A stretch of DNA of 45,855 nt from an uncultured Collinsella sp. (GTDB taxonomy: Bacteria; Actinomycetota; Coriobacteriia; Coriobacteriales; Coriobacteriaceae), in NCBI GenBank assembly GCA_902489775.1, contig CABUBH010000012.1:1-45855 (forward strand), in the 5' to 3' direction. The notes beneath the pieces were generated by a model. The model ran no database searches. It was not told the DNA's origin and was given only the letters and a program-made list of their open reading frames with translations. This document shows, one piece after another, positions 32,311-40,404 of this stretch. The position numbers and the translations under genes are program-made. Every line of letters starts with the position of its first letter. Within the stretch, counting starts at the first letter, position 1.

Positions 32311-32450
32311 TGAAAACCTCGAGTCAATTGGTTCTCGGTGGATCCATTCATATTTGGAACACATCAATGAAGCCATCGAGATCTAATCGACGGTGCATCC
32401 AGGACCATTATCGATCCTCTCGACACCAGCAACGGCTCAATATCCATTGC

Positions 32451-32486
32451 AGAAAAGAACCCGGCACCCCTATAAGTGCCGGGTTC
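32451..32486 (-). terminator. Terminator of tuf
   Basis: A 12-bp stem AGAACCCGGCAC/GTGCCGGGTTCT with a short loop is followed on the minus strand by TTTTCT, about 30 bp past the tuf stop. Confidence 0.9.
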
Positions 32487-32514
32487 TCTAAGTCAGCTAT
32501 ATCAAAGAGCTAAT

Positions 32515-33705
32515 TTACTCAATGATCGTTGAGACGATGCCCGAACCGACGGTGTGGCCACCCTCGCGGATAGCGAAGCGCAGGCCCTCCTCCATGGCGA
32601 TCGGGTGGATGAGGTCGCCCTCGATGGTGATGTGGTCACCAGGCATAGCCATCTCGGTGCCCTCGGGGAGCTTGACCGTACCGGTAACGTCGGTGGTACG
32701 GAAGTAGAACTGAGGACGATAACCATCGAAGAACGGGGTGTGACGGCCGCCCTCCTCCTTGGTCAGAACGTAGATCTCGCCGGTGAACTTGGTGTGCGGG
32801 GTAACCGAACCGGGCTTGCAGAGAACCTGGCCGCGCTCGATGTCCTCACGCTTGATGCCGCGGAGCAGCAGACCGACGTTGTCGCCAGCCTCGCAGAAGT
32901 CCATGGACTTACGGAACATCTCGATACCGGTAACGACGGTGTTCTGGGTATCCTTGATGCCGACGATCTCGACGGGCTCGTTGAGCTTGAGCTCACCGCG
33001 CTCGACACGGCCAGTAGCAACGGTACCACGGCCGGAGATGGTCATAACGTCCTCAACGGCCATCAGGAACGGGAGGTCGTTGTTACGAGCAGGCGTCGGG
33101 ATGTACTCGTCGACGGCCTTCATGAGCTCGCGAATGGCGTCCATCCACTTGGCGTCGCCCTCGAGAGCGCCCAGAGCGGAGCCACGGATGACGGGGATGT
33201 CGTCGCCGGGGAAATCGTACTCGGAGAGGAGCTCACGGGTCTCCATCTCGACGAGGTCGATGAGCTCGTCATCGTCGACCATGTCGCACTTGTTCAGGAA
33301 GACGACGATGTAGGGAACGCCGACCTGACGGGCGAGCAGGATGTGCTCGCGGGTCTGAGCCATGGGGCCGTCGGTAGCGGCGATGACCAGGATAGCGCCG
33401 TCCATCTGAGCAGCACCGGAGATCATGTTCTTGACGTAGTCAGCGTGGCCCGGGCAGTCAACGTGAGCGTAGTGACGGGCAGCGGTCTCGTACTCAACGT
33501 GGGAGACGGAGATCGTGATGCCGCGCTCGCGCTCCTCGGGAGCCTTGTCGATGTTCTCGAACGCAGTGAAGTCAGCCTTGCAGCCCTCGGTCTCGGAGAG
33601 AACCTTGGTGATGGCAGCGGTCAGCGTGGTCTTGCCGTGGTCGACGTGACCAATGGTGCCGATGTTAACATGCGGCTTAGTGCGCTCAAACTTCTCTTTG
33701 GCCAT
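32515..33705 (-). CDS. tuf: Elongation factor Tu
   Basis: Translation GTPase that delivers aminoacyl-tRNA (396 residues, full length). The P-loop GHVDHGKTT, the switch ERERGITIS, DCPGHADYVKNMI, NKCDMVDD and C-terminal beta-barrel domains are all seen. ATG 33705 follows GAGGAGGG; an upstream in-frame extension is not supported. It lies downstream of tRNA-Tyr, tRNA-Thr and tRNA-Met, the same arrangement as the tufB locus in many bacteria. Confidence 0.98.
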   Translation of the reverse strand: MAKEKFERTKPHVNIGTIGHVDHGKTTLTAAITKVLSETEGCKADFTAFENIDKAPEERERGITISVSHVEYETAARHYAHVDCPGHADYVKNMISGAAQMDGAILVIAATDGPMAQTREHILLARQVGVPYIVVFLNKCDMVDDDELIDLVEMETRELLSEYDFPGDDIPVIRGSALGALEGDAKWMDAIRELMKAVDEYIPTPARNNDLPFLMAVEDVMTISGRGTVATGRVERGELKLNEPVEIVGIKDTQNTVVTGIEMFRKSMDFCEAGDNVGLLLRGIKREDIERGQVLCKPGSVTPHTKFTGEIYVLTKEEGGRHTPFFDGYRPQFYFRTTDVTGTVKLPEGTEMAMPGDHITIEGDLIHPIAMEEGLRFAIREGGHTVGSGIVSTIIE

Positions 33706-33760
33706 AAAGCCCTCCTCTAAACAGGTCGTCCCCGGACGGGACTTTGCCTTTATACCATAG

Positions 33761-33789
33761 TGGCCTCTCAACATACTATTGAGAAGCCA
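33761..33789 (-). other. Hairpin between tRNA-Met and tuf
   Basis: Arms TGGCCTCTCAA and TTGAGAAGCCA (33761-33771, 33779-33789) form an 11-bp stem with one mismatch and a 7-nt loop. It may be a processing site separating tRNA and tuf mRNA. A TATAAA further downstream may be a secondary promoter. Confidence 0.5.
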
Positions 33790-33801
33790 CCGTGTTACCT
33801 A

Positions 33802-33878
33802 TGGTAGCGGTGACTGGATTCGAACCAGTGACGCCACGGGTATGAACCGTGTGCTCTAACCAACTGAGCTACACCGCC
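33802..33878 (-). tRNA. tRNA-Met (CAT anticodon), elongator type
   Basis: A 77-nt tRNA with acceptor GGCGGTG/CACCGCT, anticodon loop TTCATAC and an encoded CCA. The anticodon stem CACGG/CCGTG lacks the three G-C pairs of initiator tRNA, and position 1 is paired, so this is an elongator or a lysidine-modified Ile form; elongator Met is the more likely. Confidence 0.9.
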
Positions 33879-33881
33879 GGA

Positions 33882-33957
33882 TGGAGCCTGCAACCAGACT
33901 TGAACTGGTGACCTCTTCGTTACCAACGAAGTGCTCTACCGACTGAGCTATACAGGC
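33882..33957 (-). tRNA. tRNA-Thr (GGT anticodon)
   Basis: A 76-nt tRNA with acceptor GCCTGTA/TGCAGGC, anticodon loop TTGGTAA (anticodon GGT), T arm with TTCAAGT, discriminator T and an encoded CCA. It lies 3 bp from tRNA-Met. Confidence 0.95.
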
Positions 33958-33967
33958 ACTTGACGGG

Positions 33968-34049
33968 TGGGAGCTATAGGATTCGAACCTATGTAGGCAG
34001 AGCCAACGGGTTTACAGCCCGTCCCCATTAACCACTCGGGCAAACTCCC
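33968..34049 (-). tRNA. tRNA-Tyr (GTA anticodon)
   Basis: An 82-nt class II tRNA with a long variable arm, acceptor GGGAGTT/AGCTCCC, anticodon loop CTGTAAA (GTA) and T arm with TTCGAAT. The genome continues ACCC, so the CCA end is not encoded, unlike the three neighbouring tRNAs, and must be added by CCA-adding enzyme. Confidence 0.94.
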
Positions 34050-34111
34050 AATCGTTCAAGTATCCGCAGGTCCTTTGGTCTTTTGGACCGCCGCCCCCGC
34101 GAACGAAAAAG

Positions 34112-34141
34112 ATAATACGATGCAACCTTGGGGGCTGTCAA
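34112..34141 (-). promoter_or_regulatory. Promoter of the tRNA-tuf operon
   Basis: TTGACA (34136-34141) and TATTAT (34112-34117) on the minus strand are 18 bp apart, about 60 bp upstream of tRNA-Tyr. They fall inside an open frame of 106 codons that I therefore reject as a gene. Confidence 0.8.
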
Positions 34142-34354
34142 CGAAAACCTCTAGATACACGGTGCCGGGCGTATCTATATAGCTGTGACCTGCGGTTTTG
34201 TTGAGTTTGGATATGAAGGACGGTGGTTTTGGATACTGAGGTGACGTTTCCCGAGGTAACACTTTGGTGTAGTGGAGTACACCTTCAGTATCGAACTTCG
34301 ATACCGGCTTATTTGCACCTATATATAGGTCGAGATCGGGCTTCCACGCCACGA

Positions 34355-34427
34355 TCGAGCGTGGATTATCTCCCACTTTTAGCGCGGCTCTAAGGCCAAA
34401 GTGGCAGATTATCCACGTTCATTCTCC
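34355..34427. repeat. Inverted repeat with TTATCCACG motif
   Basis: GAGCGTGGATTATC plus CCCACTTT recurs in inverse as AAAGTGG and GATTATCCACGTTC, giving an imperfect stem of about 24 bp with a centre of about 20 bp. The 20-bp segment 34408-34427 is 18/20 identical to 38459-38478, so related copies flank the beta-glucoside genes. The remaining DNA in 34142-34452 shows only a short AGATAC/GTATCT inverted repeat near 34155-34175 and no gene. Confidence 0.6.
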
Positions 34428-34452
34428 AGGCGAGAGAACTGTAAAGCCGCAA

Positions 34453-35286
34453 CTACTCGGGCCAGGCCAAAGTAGACCCATAGAGCGGCTCCCCCTTGGT
34501 GCAGGGGTAGCGACTCAAGTAACACGACGATAGCAAGTCGAAAAAATAAGTCATGGCGTATTTCGAATAAACGCCGAGTCGGTCAATTCCGTTTCCCGCA
34601 TTACCAAGACGATATACACGGTCAAAAGACCTCGATTTGTCATCGTTGCTAAACGCAGTAATTAGAATCTTCCTGCCCGAACGGCAATCAAGATACTCAC
34701 GCGCCTGTGACGCAAATAGCCCGGAGACCGATACGAGAATTATCAATGACTGCGAAGCGTCTCCCATGTTTTTCAATTCCGCGACGTTAGCCCCAGCAAC
34801 TATGCGAACTATCTTGCCCGCATAAAACATTTCCTGCTGAAATCGTACGAGATTGGCGCTCACATTATTGGTGCACCAGATTTCAACGTTTTTATGGCCA
34901 TCAATTTCGTCGACAAGATGCTTAATAGCGATATCGGACACGCCGCTTTCAACCTCAGCGAACATCTCGATCATGCGAACGTCGAGCTCTGCCCTGTATT
35001 CCTCGTAGCCAAATTCCTCCTCTCGATGGCTTAAGTCGCTTGGAAAGACTGACTGAGTAAATGATTCTTTCAAATCGCTAAGAGACTGGTAGCCCAATCG
35101 ATTGCAGAAACGACGAACAGCGGAACGGGTCACGAATGCATCGCGGGTTATTGCGGCAACATTGATTTCGCTCGAACGCCTAATGTGAGCGATGAGATAT
35201 CGAGCGATGGCGGCATCGTTTGACCCAAACTCGCTGTTGATGATGGAGCTAATGCGATTGAGCACATCGAAGTCATTGATATTCAC
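34453..35286 (-). CDS. RpiR/MurR-family transcriptional regulator
   Basis: Sugar-responsive regulator (277 residues). The N-terminal RpiR helix-turn-helix covers SNDAAIARYLIAHI and AITRDAFVTRSAVRRFCNRLGY; the C-terminal sugar isomerase (SIS) domain includes VEIWCTNNVSANLVRFQQEM and LIILVSVSGLFASQAREYL. The GTG at 35286 follows AAGAGGG at 5 nt; ATG at 35325 has no ribosome site. It is divergent from the glucosidase-EIIBC operon and likely controls it. Its base composition is more AT-rich than its neighbours. Confidence 0.88.
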   Translation of the reverse strand: MNINDFDVLNRISSIINSEFGSNDAAIARYLIAHIRRSSEINVAAITRDAFVTRSAVRRFCNRLGYQSLSDLKESFTQSVFPSDLSHREEEFGYEEYRAELDVRMIEMFAEVESGVSDIAIKHLVDEIDGHKNVEIWCTNNVSANLVRFQQEMFYAGKIVRIVAGANVAELKNMGDASQSLIILVSVSGLFASQAREYLDCRSGRKILITAFSNDDKSRSFDRVYRLGNAGNGIDRLGVYSKYAMTYFFDLLSSCYLSRYPCTKGEPLYGSTLAWPE

Positions 35287-35328
35287 GTGATCCCTCTTTC
35301 CGCTCTCCTCGAAATCATAGTTCATTTA

Positions 35329-35366
35329 TTGAATCAAACAGCTTTGGTCGTTCTCCTATGATTCAA
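35329..35366. promoter_or_regulatory. Operator candidate in the beta-glucoside divergent promoter
   Basis: TTGAATCA (35329-35336) and its exact inverse TGATTCAA (35359-35366) are separated by 22 bp between the regulator and the glucosidase gene. It is a candidate RpiR-family binding site. Core promoter boxes could not be placed firmly. Confidence 0.5.
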
Positions 35367-35437
35367 ATCAGTTGACGTCATCTTAATCGTAATTCCGCCA
35401 CACGTATCCACCGTGTTGAATGATGGAAAGGGGATTC

Positions 35438-36856
35438 ATGGGCAACGTGAACAACATCCCGTTTCTCTGGGGTTCCGCCACGGCGTCTTATCAGTGCGAG
35501 GGTGCCTGGAACGAAGACGGCAAAGGCCTTGGCGAGTGGGATTTCTTTAACCACACAAGCAATAAGAACATCAACCATGTTGACGGTGATGTATCTTGCG
35601 ACTTCTACCATCGCTATGAAGAAGATATCCGCATGATGAAAGAAGGCGGACAAAACACCTATCGCTTCTCTCTTTCATGGAGTCGAATCATCCCCACGGG
35701 TATCGGCGAAGTGAATGAAAAGGGTATCGATTTTTATAATCGGGTCATTGATTGCTGCCTCGAAAATGGCATAGAGCCCAACGTTACGCTGTTCCATTAC
35801 GATCTGCCATTCACGCTTGCTTGCAAAGGCGGATGGCTGAACAACGATATGGCAGAGTGGTTCTGCAAATACGCCAAGATTTGCTTTGAGCGCTTTGGAG
35901 ACCGCGTCAAAATCTGGGCTACCGTTAACGAGCCGCATTTCTACAGCTACTGCGTAAACATGTTGGGCAACTATCCCCCCAATCGATCGCTCGACGTTCA
36001 GTCGTACATGCAGTTTCAGTACAACCTGATGCGCGCAAGCGCACTCGCAGTCCGAGCATATCGTCAAATGGGCTACGACGGCATCATCGGCGCCGTCCAC
36101 GATGGCGGCGTTGTCGAACTCGACCCGGCAACCGAGCACCCCGATGACGTATTTCGATACGCAGACTTTTTCGCCAATCGCATGATTCTGGCACCAGCAC
36201 TTCAGGGTCAACTGCCGCCAGAAATGGACGAAATCCTTGAAAAACTTGGCGTCTCGCTCTATCGATCCCCAAATGACGTAGAAGAATTCAGAGACGGTAA
36301 AGTCGATTTTATTGGACTCAACGTGTATTGCCGAGAGTATGTAACCGACTGGCACGGTGGAGAGCTTGCCGTTTCGGCGAACAATAAGGGCGGTTCGAGC
36401 AAAAAGGTCGAAGGAAAATGCATTGCGCCCTTGTTTGAAAGCGCCCGCGACAGCAATGTTCCCCGCAATAAATGGGGCCGCGAAATACTCCCAAGTTGCA
36501 TGTATTCAACCATCATGGATGTCCACGAGCGCTATGACGCACCCCGCATCTTTATTACGGAAAACGGACATGGCGCCTATGAGCAACCAGACGCAGACGG
36601 AATGATCCACGATGATGACCGCATCGAGCTTCTGGGCCAGTTCATCGAGCACATGATGAGGGCTAAGCGCGACGGCGCGCGCGTTGAGGGCTACTACCTC
36701 TGGTCGACGATGGATCTGTATAGCTGGATCAACGGCTACGAAAAACGATACGGACTTGTCCATATCGACTTCGAGAACAATCTGGAGCGCACCCCCAAAA
36801 AGAGCTGGTATTGGTACCGAGACCTTATCTCGAAGTATCAGGAGCAGGAAGGTTAG
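35438..36856 (+). CDS. 6-phospho-beta-glucosidase (GH1)
   Basis: Cytoplasmic glycoside hydrolase (472 residues) that cleaves phosphorylated beta-glucosides after PTS uptake. It starts NIPFLWGSATASYQCEGAW; the acid/base is Glu165 in ATVNEPHFY and the nucleophile Glu375 in IFITENGHG. The C-terminal YSWINGYEKRYG has Ser, Lys and Tyr at the spacing used to bind the 6-phosphate, in place of the Glu-Trp of non-phospho enzymes. ATG 35438 follows AAAGGGG at 4 nt. It is followed by EIIBC 9 bp downstream. Confidence 0.93.
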   Translation: MGNVNNIPFLWGSATASYQCEGAWNEDGKGLGEWDFFNHTSNKNINHVDGDVSCDFYHRYEEDIRMMKEGGQNTYRFSLSWSRIIPTGIGEVNEKGIDFYNRVIDCCLENGIEPNVTLFHYDLPFTLACKGGWLNNDMAEWFCKYAKICFERFGDRVKIWATVNEPHFYSYCVNMLGNYPPNRSLDVQSYMQFQYNLMRASALAVRAYRQMGYDGIIGAVHDGGVVELDPATEHPDDVFRYADFFANRMILAPALQGQLPPEMDEILEKLGVSLYRSPNDVEEFRDGKVDFIGLNVYCREYVTDWHGGELAVSANNKGGSSKKVEGKCIAPLFESARDSNVPRNKWGREILPSCMYSTIMDVHERYDAPRIFITENGHGAYEQPDADGMIHDDDRIELLGQFIEHMMRAKRDGARVEGYYLWSTMDLYSWINGYEKRYGLVHIDFENNLERTPKKSWYWYRDLISKYQEQEG

Positions 36857-36865
36857 GAGAAAGAG

Positions 36866-38266
36866 ATGAAGTATCAGGCAATGTCCGAAACAGTCCTAAA
36901 GGCTGTTGGCGGCAAAGAGAACATTACATCGGTAACTCATTGTGCGACGCGCCTTCGCATCGACGCACGAGACACCTCGATCATCGATCTCCAGCTCGCC
37001 AAATCGGCCGACCAGGCGCTCGGGGCAGTAGTCAGCGGTGGCCAGCTTCAGGTGATCATCGGCCCCAACGTCACCGAGGCTTACAACGACTTCCTCGACT
37101 TCGCGGGAATCGAAGTCGGCGGTGGCACGGTTGCCGACGATGCCCAAACCGCCAAAGACCTTGCAGAAGGCATTAAAAGCGGTAACACCGCCATGGGCTT
37201 GATTGAGAAATTCGGGAACGTCTCTGCACAGGTATTCATGCCCATCGTCCCGGCGCTCATCGTTGGCGGACTCATTCTTTCGATCAAGAATCTCCTGGTC
37301 AATTATTGTGGATTGAACACCGATAGCGGAACCGCCCAGGTTCTGCTGGCGATCTTCAGCGCCTCATTTAGCTTCCTGCCCGTTTACCTCGGCTATCAGC
37401 TCGCCGCCGTCATGAAGATGCAGCCTATCATGGGCGCACTGCTGGGCGCAATCATGATTAGCTCGTCTATTAGCGGTGCTGAGGGTCTCGACTTTCTTGG
37501 CATCCCCATCCCGACGAATGACTACTCGAGCACGGTGGTGCCAATCGTACTGGGCGTTGTGTTCATGTACTTTGTTGATCGCGGTCTTCAGAAAATCATC
37601 CCCGACATTACCAAACTGTTCTTGAAGCCGCTGCTCACCATGTTCATCGTCGTGCCTGTTGAGCTGATTATCCTCGGCCCCGCCGGCAGCATGATGGGCT
37701 ACGCGCTGAGTGATGCCGCCACGTGGCTCATGGATAACGTGGCATTTATCGCTACTCCAGTCCTTGCAGCCCTTAACCCCTATTTTGTCATGCTCGGTCT
37801 TGATAAGGCCTACATCGCGATCGAAGTTACGAGCTTGGCGCAGCTCGGCTGGGCGCCCATCATCTTTGGCTTCATCTCAAACCTCTGCATTGGCGGCACG
37901 AGTCTCGCCTTGGCAACTGCAATGAAAAGCAACAAGGAGAAGAGAGGTATGGTCACCACGGTTGCCGTCACCGCACTCTGTGGCGTAACTGAGCCCGCAT
38001 TTTACGGCTGCCTCATCGAGCGTCCCCGCCTGCTTGTCGGCACGGCAATCGGCGCCCTCTGCGCGGGACTCCCTGCAGGTATCTTCGTCCTGAAGGAGTA
38101 TGTTGCGGGAGCATGCCCCGGTCTTCTTTCTGCGCTGATCTTTATCGCTCCCGATGGATCCATGGGCAACTTCGTACTGGCATGCGTTGTCGCCGTCATC
38201 GCCATCGTCGTCTCGTTCATCGCTGCACGCGTGATCATCAAGAAGAATCCCAACTATATTGAGTAG
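36866..38266 (+). CDS. PTS beta-glucoside transporter, EIIBC
   Basis: Membrane sugar permease and phosphotransfer protein (466 residues). The EIIB domain has the phospho-Cys26 in SVTHCATRLRI; the EIIC domain has about 10 membrane segments with MPIVPALIVGGLIL and GVTEPAFYGCLIERPR with the conserved Glu. The BglP family often has a C-terminal EIIA domain of about 150 residues; here the protein ends right after the last helix, so an external EIIA is needed. AGGAGAAAGAG precedes the ATG. Confidence 0.93.
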   Translation: MKYQAMSETVLKAVGGKENITSVTHCATRLRIDARDTSIIDLQLAKSADQALGAVVSGGQLQVIIGPNVTEAYNDFLDFAGIEVGGGTVADDAQTAKDLAEGIKSGNTAMGLIEKFGNVSAQVFMPIVPALIVGGLILSIKNLLVNYCGLNTDSGTAQVLLAIFSASFSFLPVYLGYQLAAVMKMQPIMGALLGAIMISSSISGAEGLDFLGIPIPTNDYSSTVVPIVLGVVFMYFVDRGLQKIIPDITKLFLKPLLTMFIVVPVELIILGPAGSMMGYALSDAATWLMDNVAFIATPVLAALNPYFVMLGLDKAYIAIEVTSLAQLGWAPIIFGFISNLCIGGTSLALATAMKSNKEKRGMVTTVAVTALCGVTEPAFYGCLIERPRLLVGTAIGALCAGLPAGIFVLKEYVAGACPGLLSALIFIAPDGSMGNFVLACVVAVIAIVVSFIAARVIIKKNPNYIE

Positions 38267-38367
38267 ATGCCCGCTGCTTGCATTGGGGACATCCTCGGCA
38301 GACCATTAGCAAGAACCCAAGAAGTCCCTTAGGAGCTCGATTAATCCATTCGGATTCCTCAGGCACA

Positions 38368-38410
38368 AACGACCCCGATTCCACAATGAAATCGGGGTCG
38401 TTGTTTCTAA
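38368..38410 (+). terminator. Terminator of the beta-glucoside operon
   Basis: AACGACCCCGATT and its complement AATCGGGGTCGTT pair around a short loop, followed by GTTTC. It lies about 100 bp past the EIIBC stop. Confidence 0.8.
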
Positions 38411-38458
38411 AGCCTTCGATAGACAATCGGTGTTTACCTTAGCTCCCTATCCAAGTTA

Positions 38459-38515
38459 ATTATCCACGCTCGTTCTCCGGTCGGAAGATTTTCTTCGCTC
38501 GCGTGTCCAGAAATC
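38459..38515. repeat. Second copy of the TTATCCACG motif
   Basis: ATTATCCACGCTCGTTCTCC at 38459-38478 matches 34408-34427 at 18 of 20 positions, and ATCCACGCTCGA follows near 38505. With the copies near 34.36-34.43 kb they bracket the beta-glucoside region. Confidence 0.55.
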
Positions 38516-38559
38516 CACGCTCGAGCAGAACATCCAGGTCCACACCCGCCCTTGTCTCG

Positions 38560-38684
38560 ATCTGTAACAGCAAGAGGCCTATTCCGCTTCTACATGTTAC
38601 AGATCAAGATATTCCTAAAACACCCTAAGTTTCATCTCAATCTGTAACAGTTAGATGCCAAATATCGGTCTTGGTGTTACAGAT
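38560..38684. repeat. Tandem ATCTGTAACA hairpins, 80-bp period
   Basis: Two 45-bp units (38560-38604 and 38640-38684), each ATCTGTAACA, a 25-bp unrelated centre and TGTTACAGAT, start exactly 80 bp apart. The preceding TCTC is shared. They may be operator sites, a small inverted-repeat element or an RNA hairpin pair. No gene is supported in 38267-38799. Confidence 0.8.
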
Positions 38685-38749
38685 TTAGACAAACTGGAGG
38701 ACGAGACAAACCAAAAACGGGATGGGCGCTAACCTGATGGCGCGCCACC

Positions 38750-38790
38750 TAAATAGAAACGGGCCCTGTCCCAATTGGAGACAGAGCCCG
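38750..38790 (-). terminator. Terminator of tRNA-Thr (TGT)
   Basis: A GGGCCCTGTC/GACAGAGCCC stem (38761-38790) lies just past the tRNA on the minus strand and is followed by TTTCTATTT. Confidence 0.8.
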
Positions 38791-38799
38791 AAACTCTCA

Positions 38800-38874
38800 T
38801 GGAGCCAGTGACAGGAATCGAACCTGCAACCCACTGATTACAAATCAGTTGCGCTACCGTTGCGCCACACTGGC
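38800..38874 (-). tRNA. tRNA-Thr (TGT anticodon)
   Basis: A 75-nt tRNA with acceptor GCCAGTG/CACTGGC, anticodon loop TTTGTAA (anticodon TGT), T arm GCAGGTTCGATTCCTGT and an encoded CCA. It is alone, with its own terminator. Confidence 0.96.
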
Positions 38875-38965
38875 ACACTTGGCGCTTTCGCGCGAAGCCA
38901 ATTAAGAATAAAGGAATTGCGGACGAGGCGCAACAGACCCTTCGACCGACCACATCTTAAAACCA

Positions 38966-39026
38966 TTCGCCAGAACGAATAGTTTTAATTACAATTGCTA
39001 TATATAAAACTATTCGTTCTGGCGAA
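38966..39026. promoter_or_regulatory. Perfect 22-bp inverted repeat, operator of the HTH-kinase gene
   Basis: Arms 38966-38987 and 39005-39026 are exact inverse copies, with a 17-bp AT-rich centre containing TATATA. The right arm ends 10 bp before the start codon and overlaps the ribosome-site region GAAGGG. The position suggests autorepression by the HTH domain of the encoded protein. Confidence 0.75.
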
Positions 39027-39036
39027 GGGTTTCGCG

Positions 39037-40377
39037 ATGCTTACTACCAAAGAAGCCGCCGAGCTGCTCGGCATCACTCCGCGCAGGGTGCAGGAGCTCA
39101 TTAAGAACGGCGCGCTGACCGCCCGCAAGGCTTCTGGCGTGTGGCTCATCGACAAAGACAGCGTAGACGCGCGACTCCGCTCCGCAACCAAAAGAGGGGG
39201 ACGGCCTCGTCGTGGGCATGGGAAAAGCGAAGTCGCATTTACCCTCATGAACCGCACGCACGAAGTAGCCCAACTGGTCTACAGCACATCGCGAAAAGAC
39301 TTCACCCACATCGGCGCCGACGTCGATTACGCCCACGCCCCTATTGGAGTATTTGGCCCTAATAGCCCCATATCGCTCGACTCCTTCCGCATCTGGTGGC
39401 GCGGCCGCGGTATCCCGCTCGCACGCATTGGGCTAGCCTCCCTGCTTGCAGAAGCCGCAGTCGATGTTCCCGATGAACTCGTACAGCGAAATCTTGGTCT
39501 CTCCTTATCCGACCAGTATTGGATCAGGCCCCAAGACTCCGGTCTCGCGTGGGAAGATATCAATTTCTTCAATAATGCTTTTGACGACGTCTCTCTCAGC
39601 ATCGCGCCCTTCGCCCCAGAGGGCAAGGCAGCTGCCGCAAAGCCCGATAACACCTCGGACGGCAATCTTCAAAAGTACTGGACATGCGAGGATGACCGTC
39701 GAATCCTCCACAAGGCAGGTGCACATCTAAACCAGGAACCTTATAACGAGCTGGTGGCGACTGCACTTCACCGTCGCATCCTAAACGCTTGCGATTATGT
39801 GCCTTACTCGCTCGAGGGCACGGGCACTTCCGCCCTGAGCATATGCGATGTCTTCTTAACTGATGAAGAAGAGTATGTCCCTGCGTTCTATGTAAACCAG
39901 CATGCAAATGCAGACAAGCGACTAACCGATTACGAACGGTATGTAGCAAACTGCGAGGAGCTTGGAGCGACGGATATAAAAGACGCCCTTGACCGCATGA
40001 TCGTATGTGACGACATCATTGCCAACTACGATCGTCATTGGCGCAACTTCGGCCTCGTGCGAAACGTAAACACGCAAGCTTGCAGACCTGCCCCCATCTT
40101 CGATTCGGGCTCATCGCTCTGGTGCAACATATCACTAGAGGAGCTTAGGGCGGGAGAGCACAGTTTTACCAGCGCACAATTTCATTCAAGCCCCGCCAAA
40201 CAAATGTTGCTCGTCGAGGACATGGGCTGGTTTGACGGCGACAAACTCGAAGGCTTCGTTGACGAGGCAATCGAGATTCTTTCCAGAAACGACGCGCTCA
40301 CGGCAAGGCTGCCATATCTAAAAAAGGCGCTAACGTGGCGCCTCGAAAGAATGATCGACATCGCTGAATGGAGTTAG
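39037..40377 (+). CDS. Excisionase-type HTH fused to HipA-like kinase
   Basis: A 446-residue protein. Residues 1-47 are a helix-turn-helix of excisionase type (LTTKEAAELLGITPRRVQEL, GALTARKASGVWLIDKDSV). The rest is a HipA-like Ser/Thr kinase: ATP-site Lys in ILHKAGAHLNQEPYNEL, catalytic loop IIANYDRHWRNFGL and metal-binding APIFDSGSSLW. LGLSLSDQYWIRP precedes it as in related firmicute proteins. ATG 39037 follows GAAGGG at 7 nt. HipA-type kinases phosphorylate a translation factor and cause dormancy; the HTH could act as built-in antitoxin/repressor (inference). It lies next to a tRNA-Thr gene. Confidence 0.85.
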   Translation: MLTTKEAAELLGITPRRVQELIKNGALTARKASGVWLIDKDSVDARLRSATKRGGRPRRGHGKSEVAFTLMNRTHEVAQLVYSTSRKDFTHIGADVDYAHAPIGVFGPNSPISLDSFRIWWRGRGIPLARIGLASLLAEAAVDVPDELVQRNLGLSLSDQYWIRPQDSGLAWEDINFFNNAFDDVSLSIAPFAPEGKAAAAKPDNTSDGNLQKYWTCEDDRRILHKAGAHLNQEPYNELVATALHRRILNACDYVPYSLEGTGTSALSICDVFLTDEEEYVPAFYVNQHANADKRLTDYERYVANCEELGATDIKDALDRMIVCDDIIANYDRHWRNFGLVRNVNTQACRPAPIFDSGSSLWCNISLEELRAGEHSFTSAQFHSSPAKQMLLVEDMGWFDGDKLEGFVDEAIEILSRNDALTARLPYLKKALTWRLERMIDIAEWS

Positions 40378-40404
40378 CGAGGCAGCATTGCCCCGCCAAC
40401 TTCC

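Noticed and set aside
33802..33878. Initiator tRNA for the CAT-anticodon gene
   Set aside because: It lacks the three consecutive G-C pairs in the anticodon stem and has a paired first base, both unlike initiator tRNA.
34056..34376. A 106-codon open frame on the minus strand upstream of tRNA-Tyr
   Set aside because: It contains the tRNA-tuf promoter (TTGACA, 18 bp, TATTAT), has no ribosome site and shows no family features.
39037..40377. A phage excisionase or integrase module
   Set aside because: Only the first 47 residues are excisionase-like; the remainder is a HipA-like kinase, and no integrase or phage genes are nearby.
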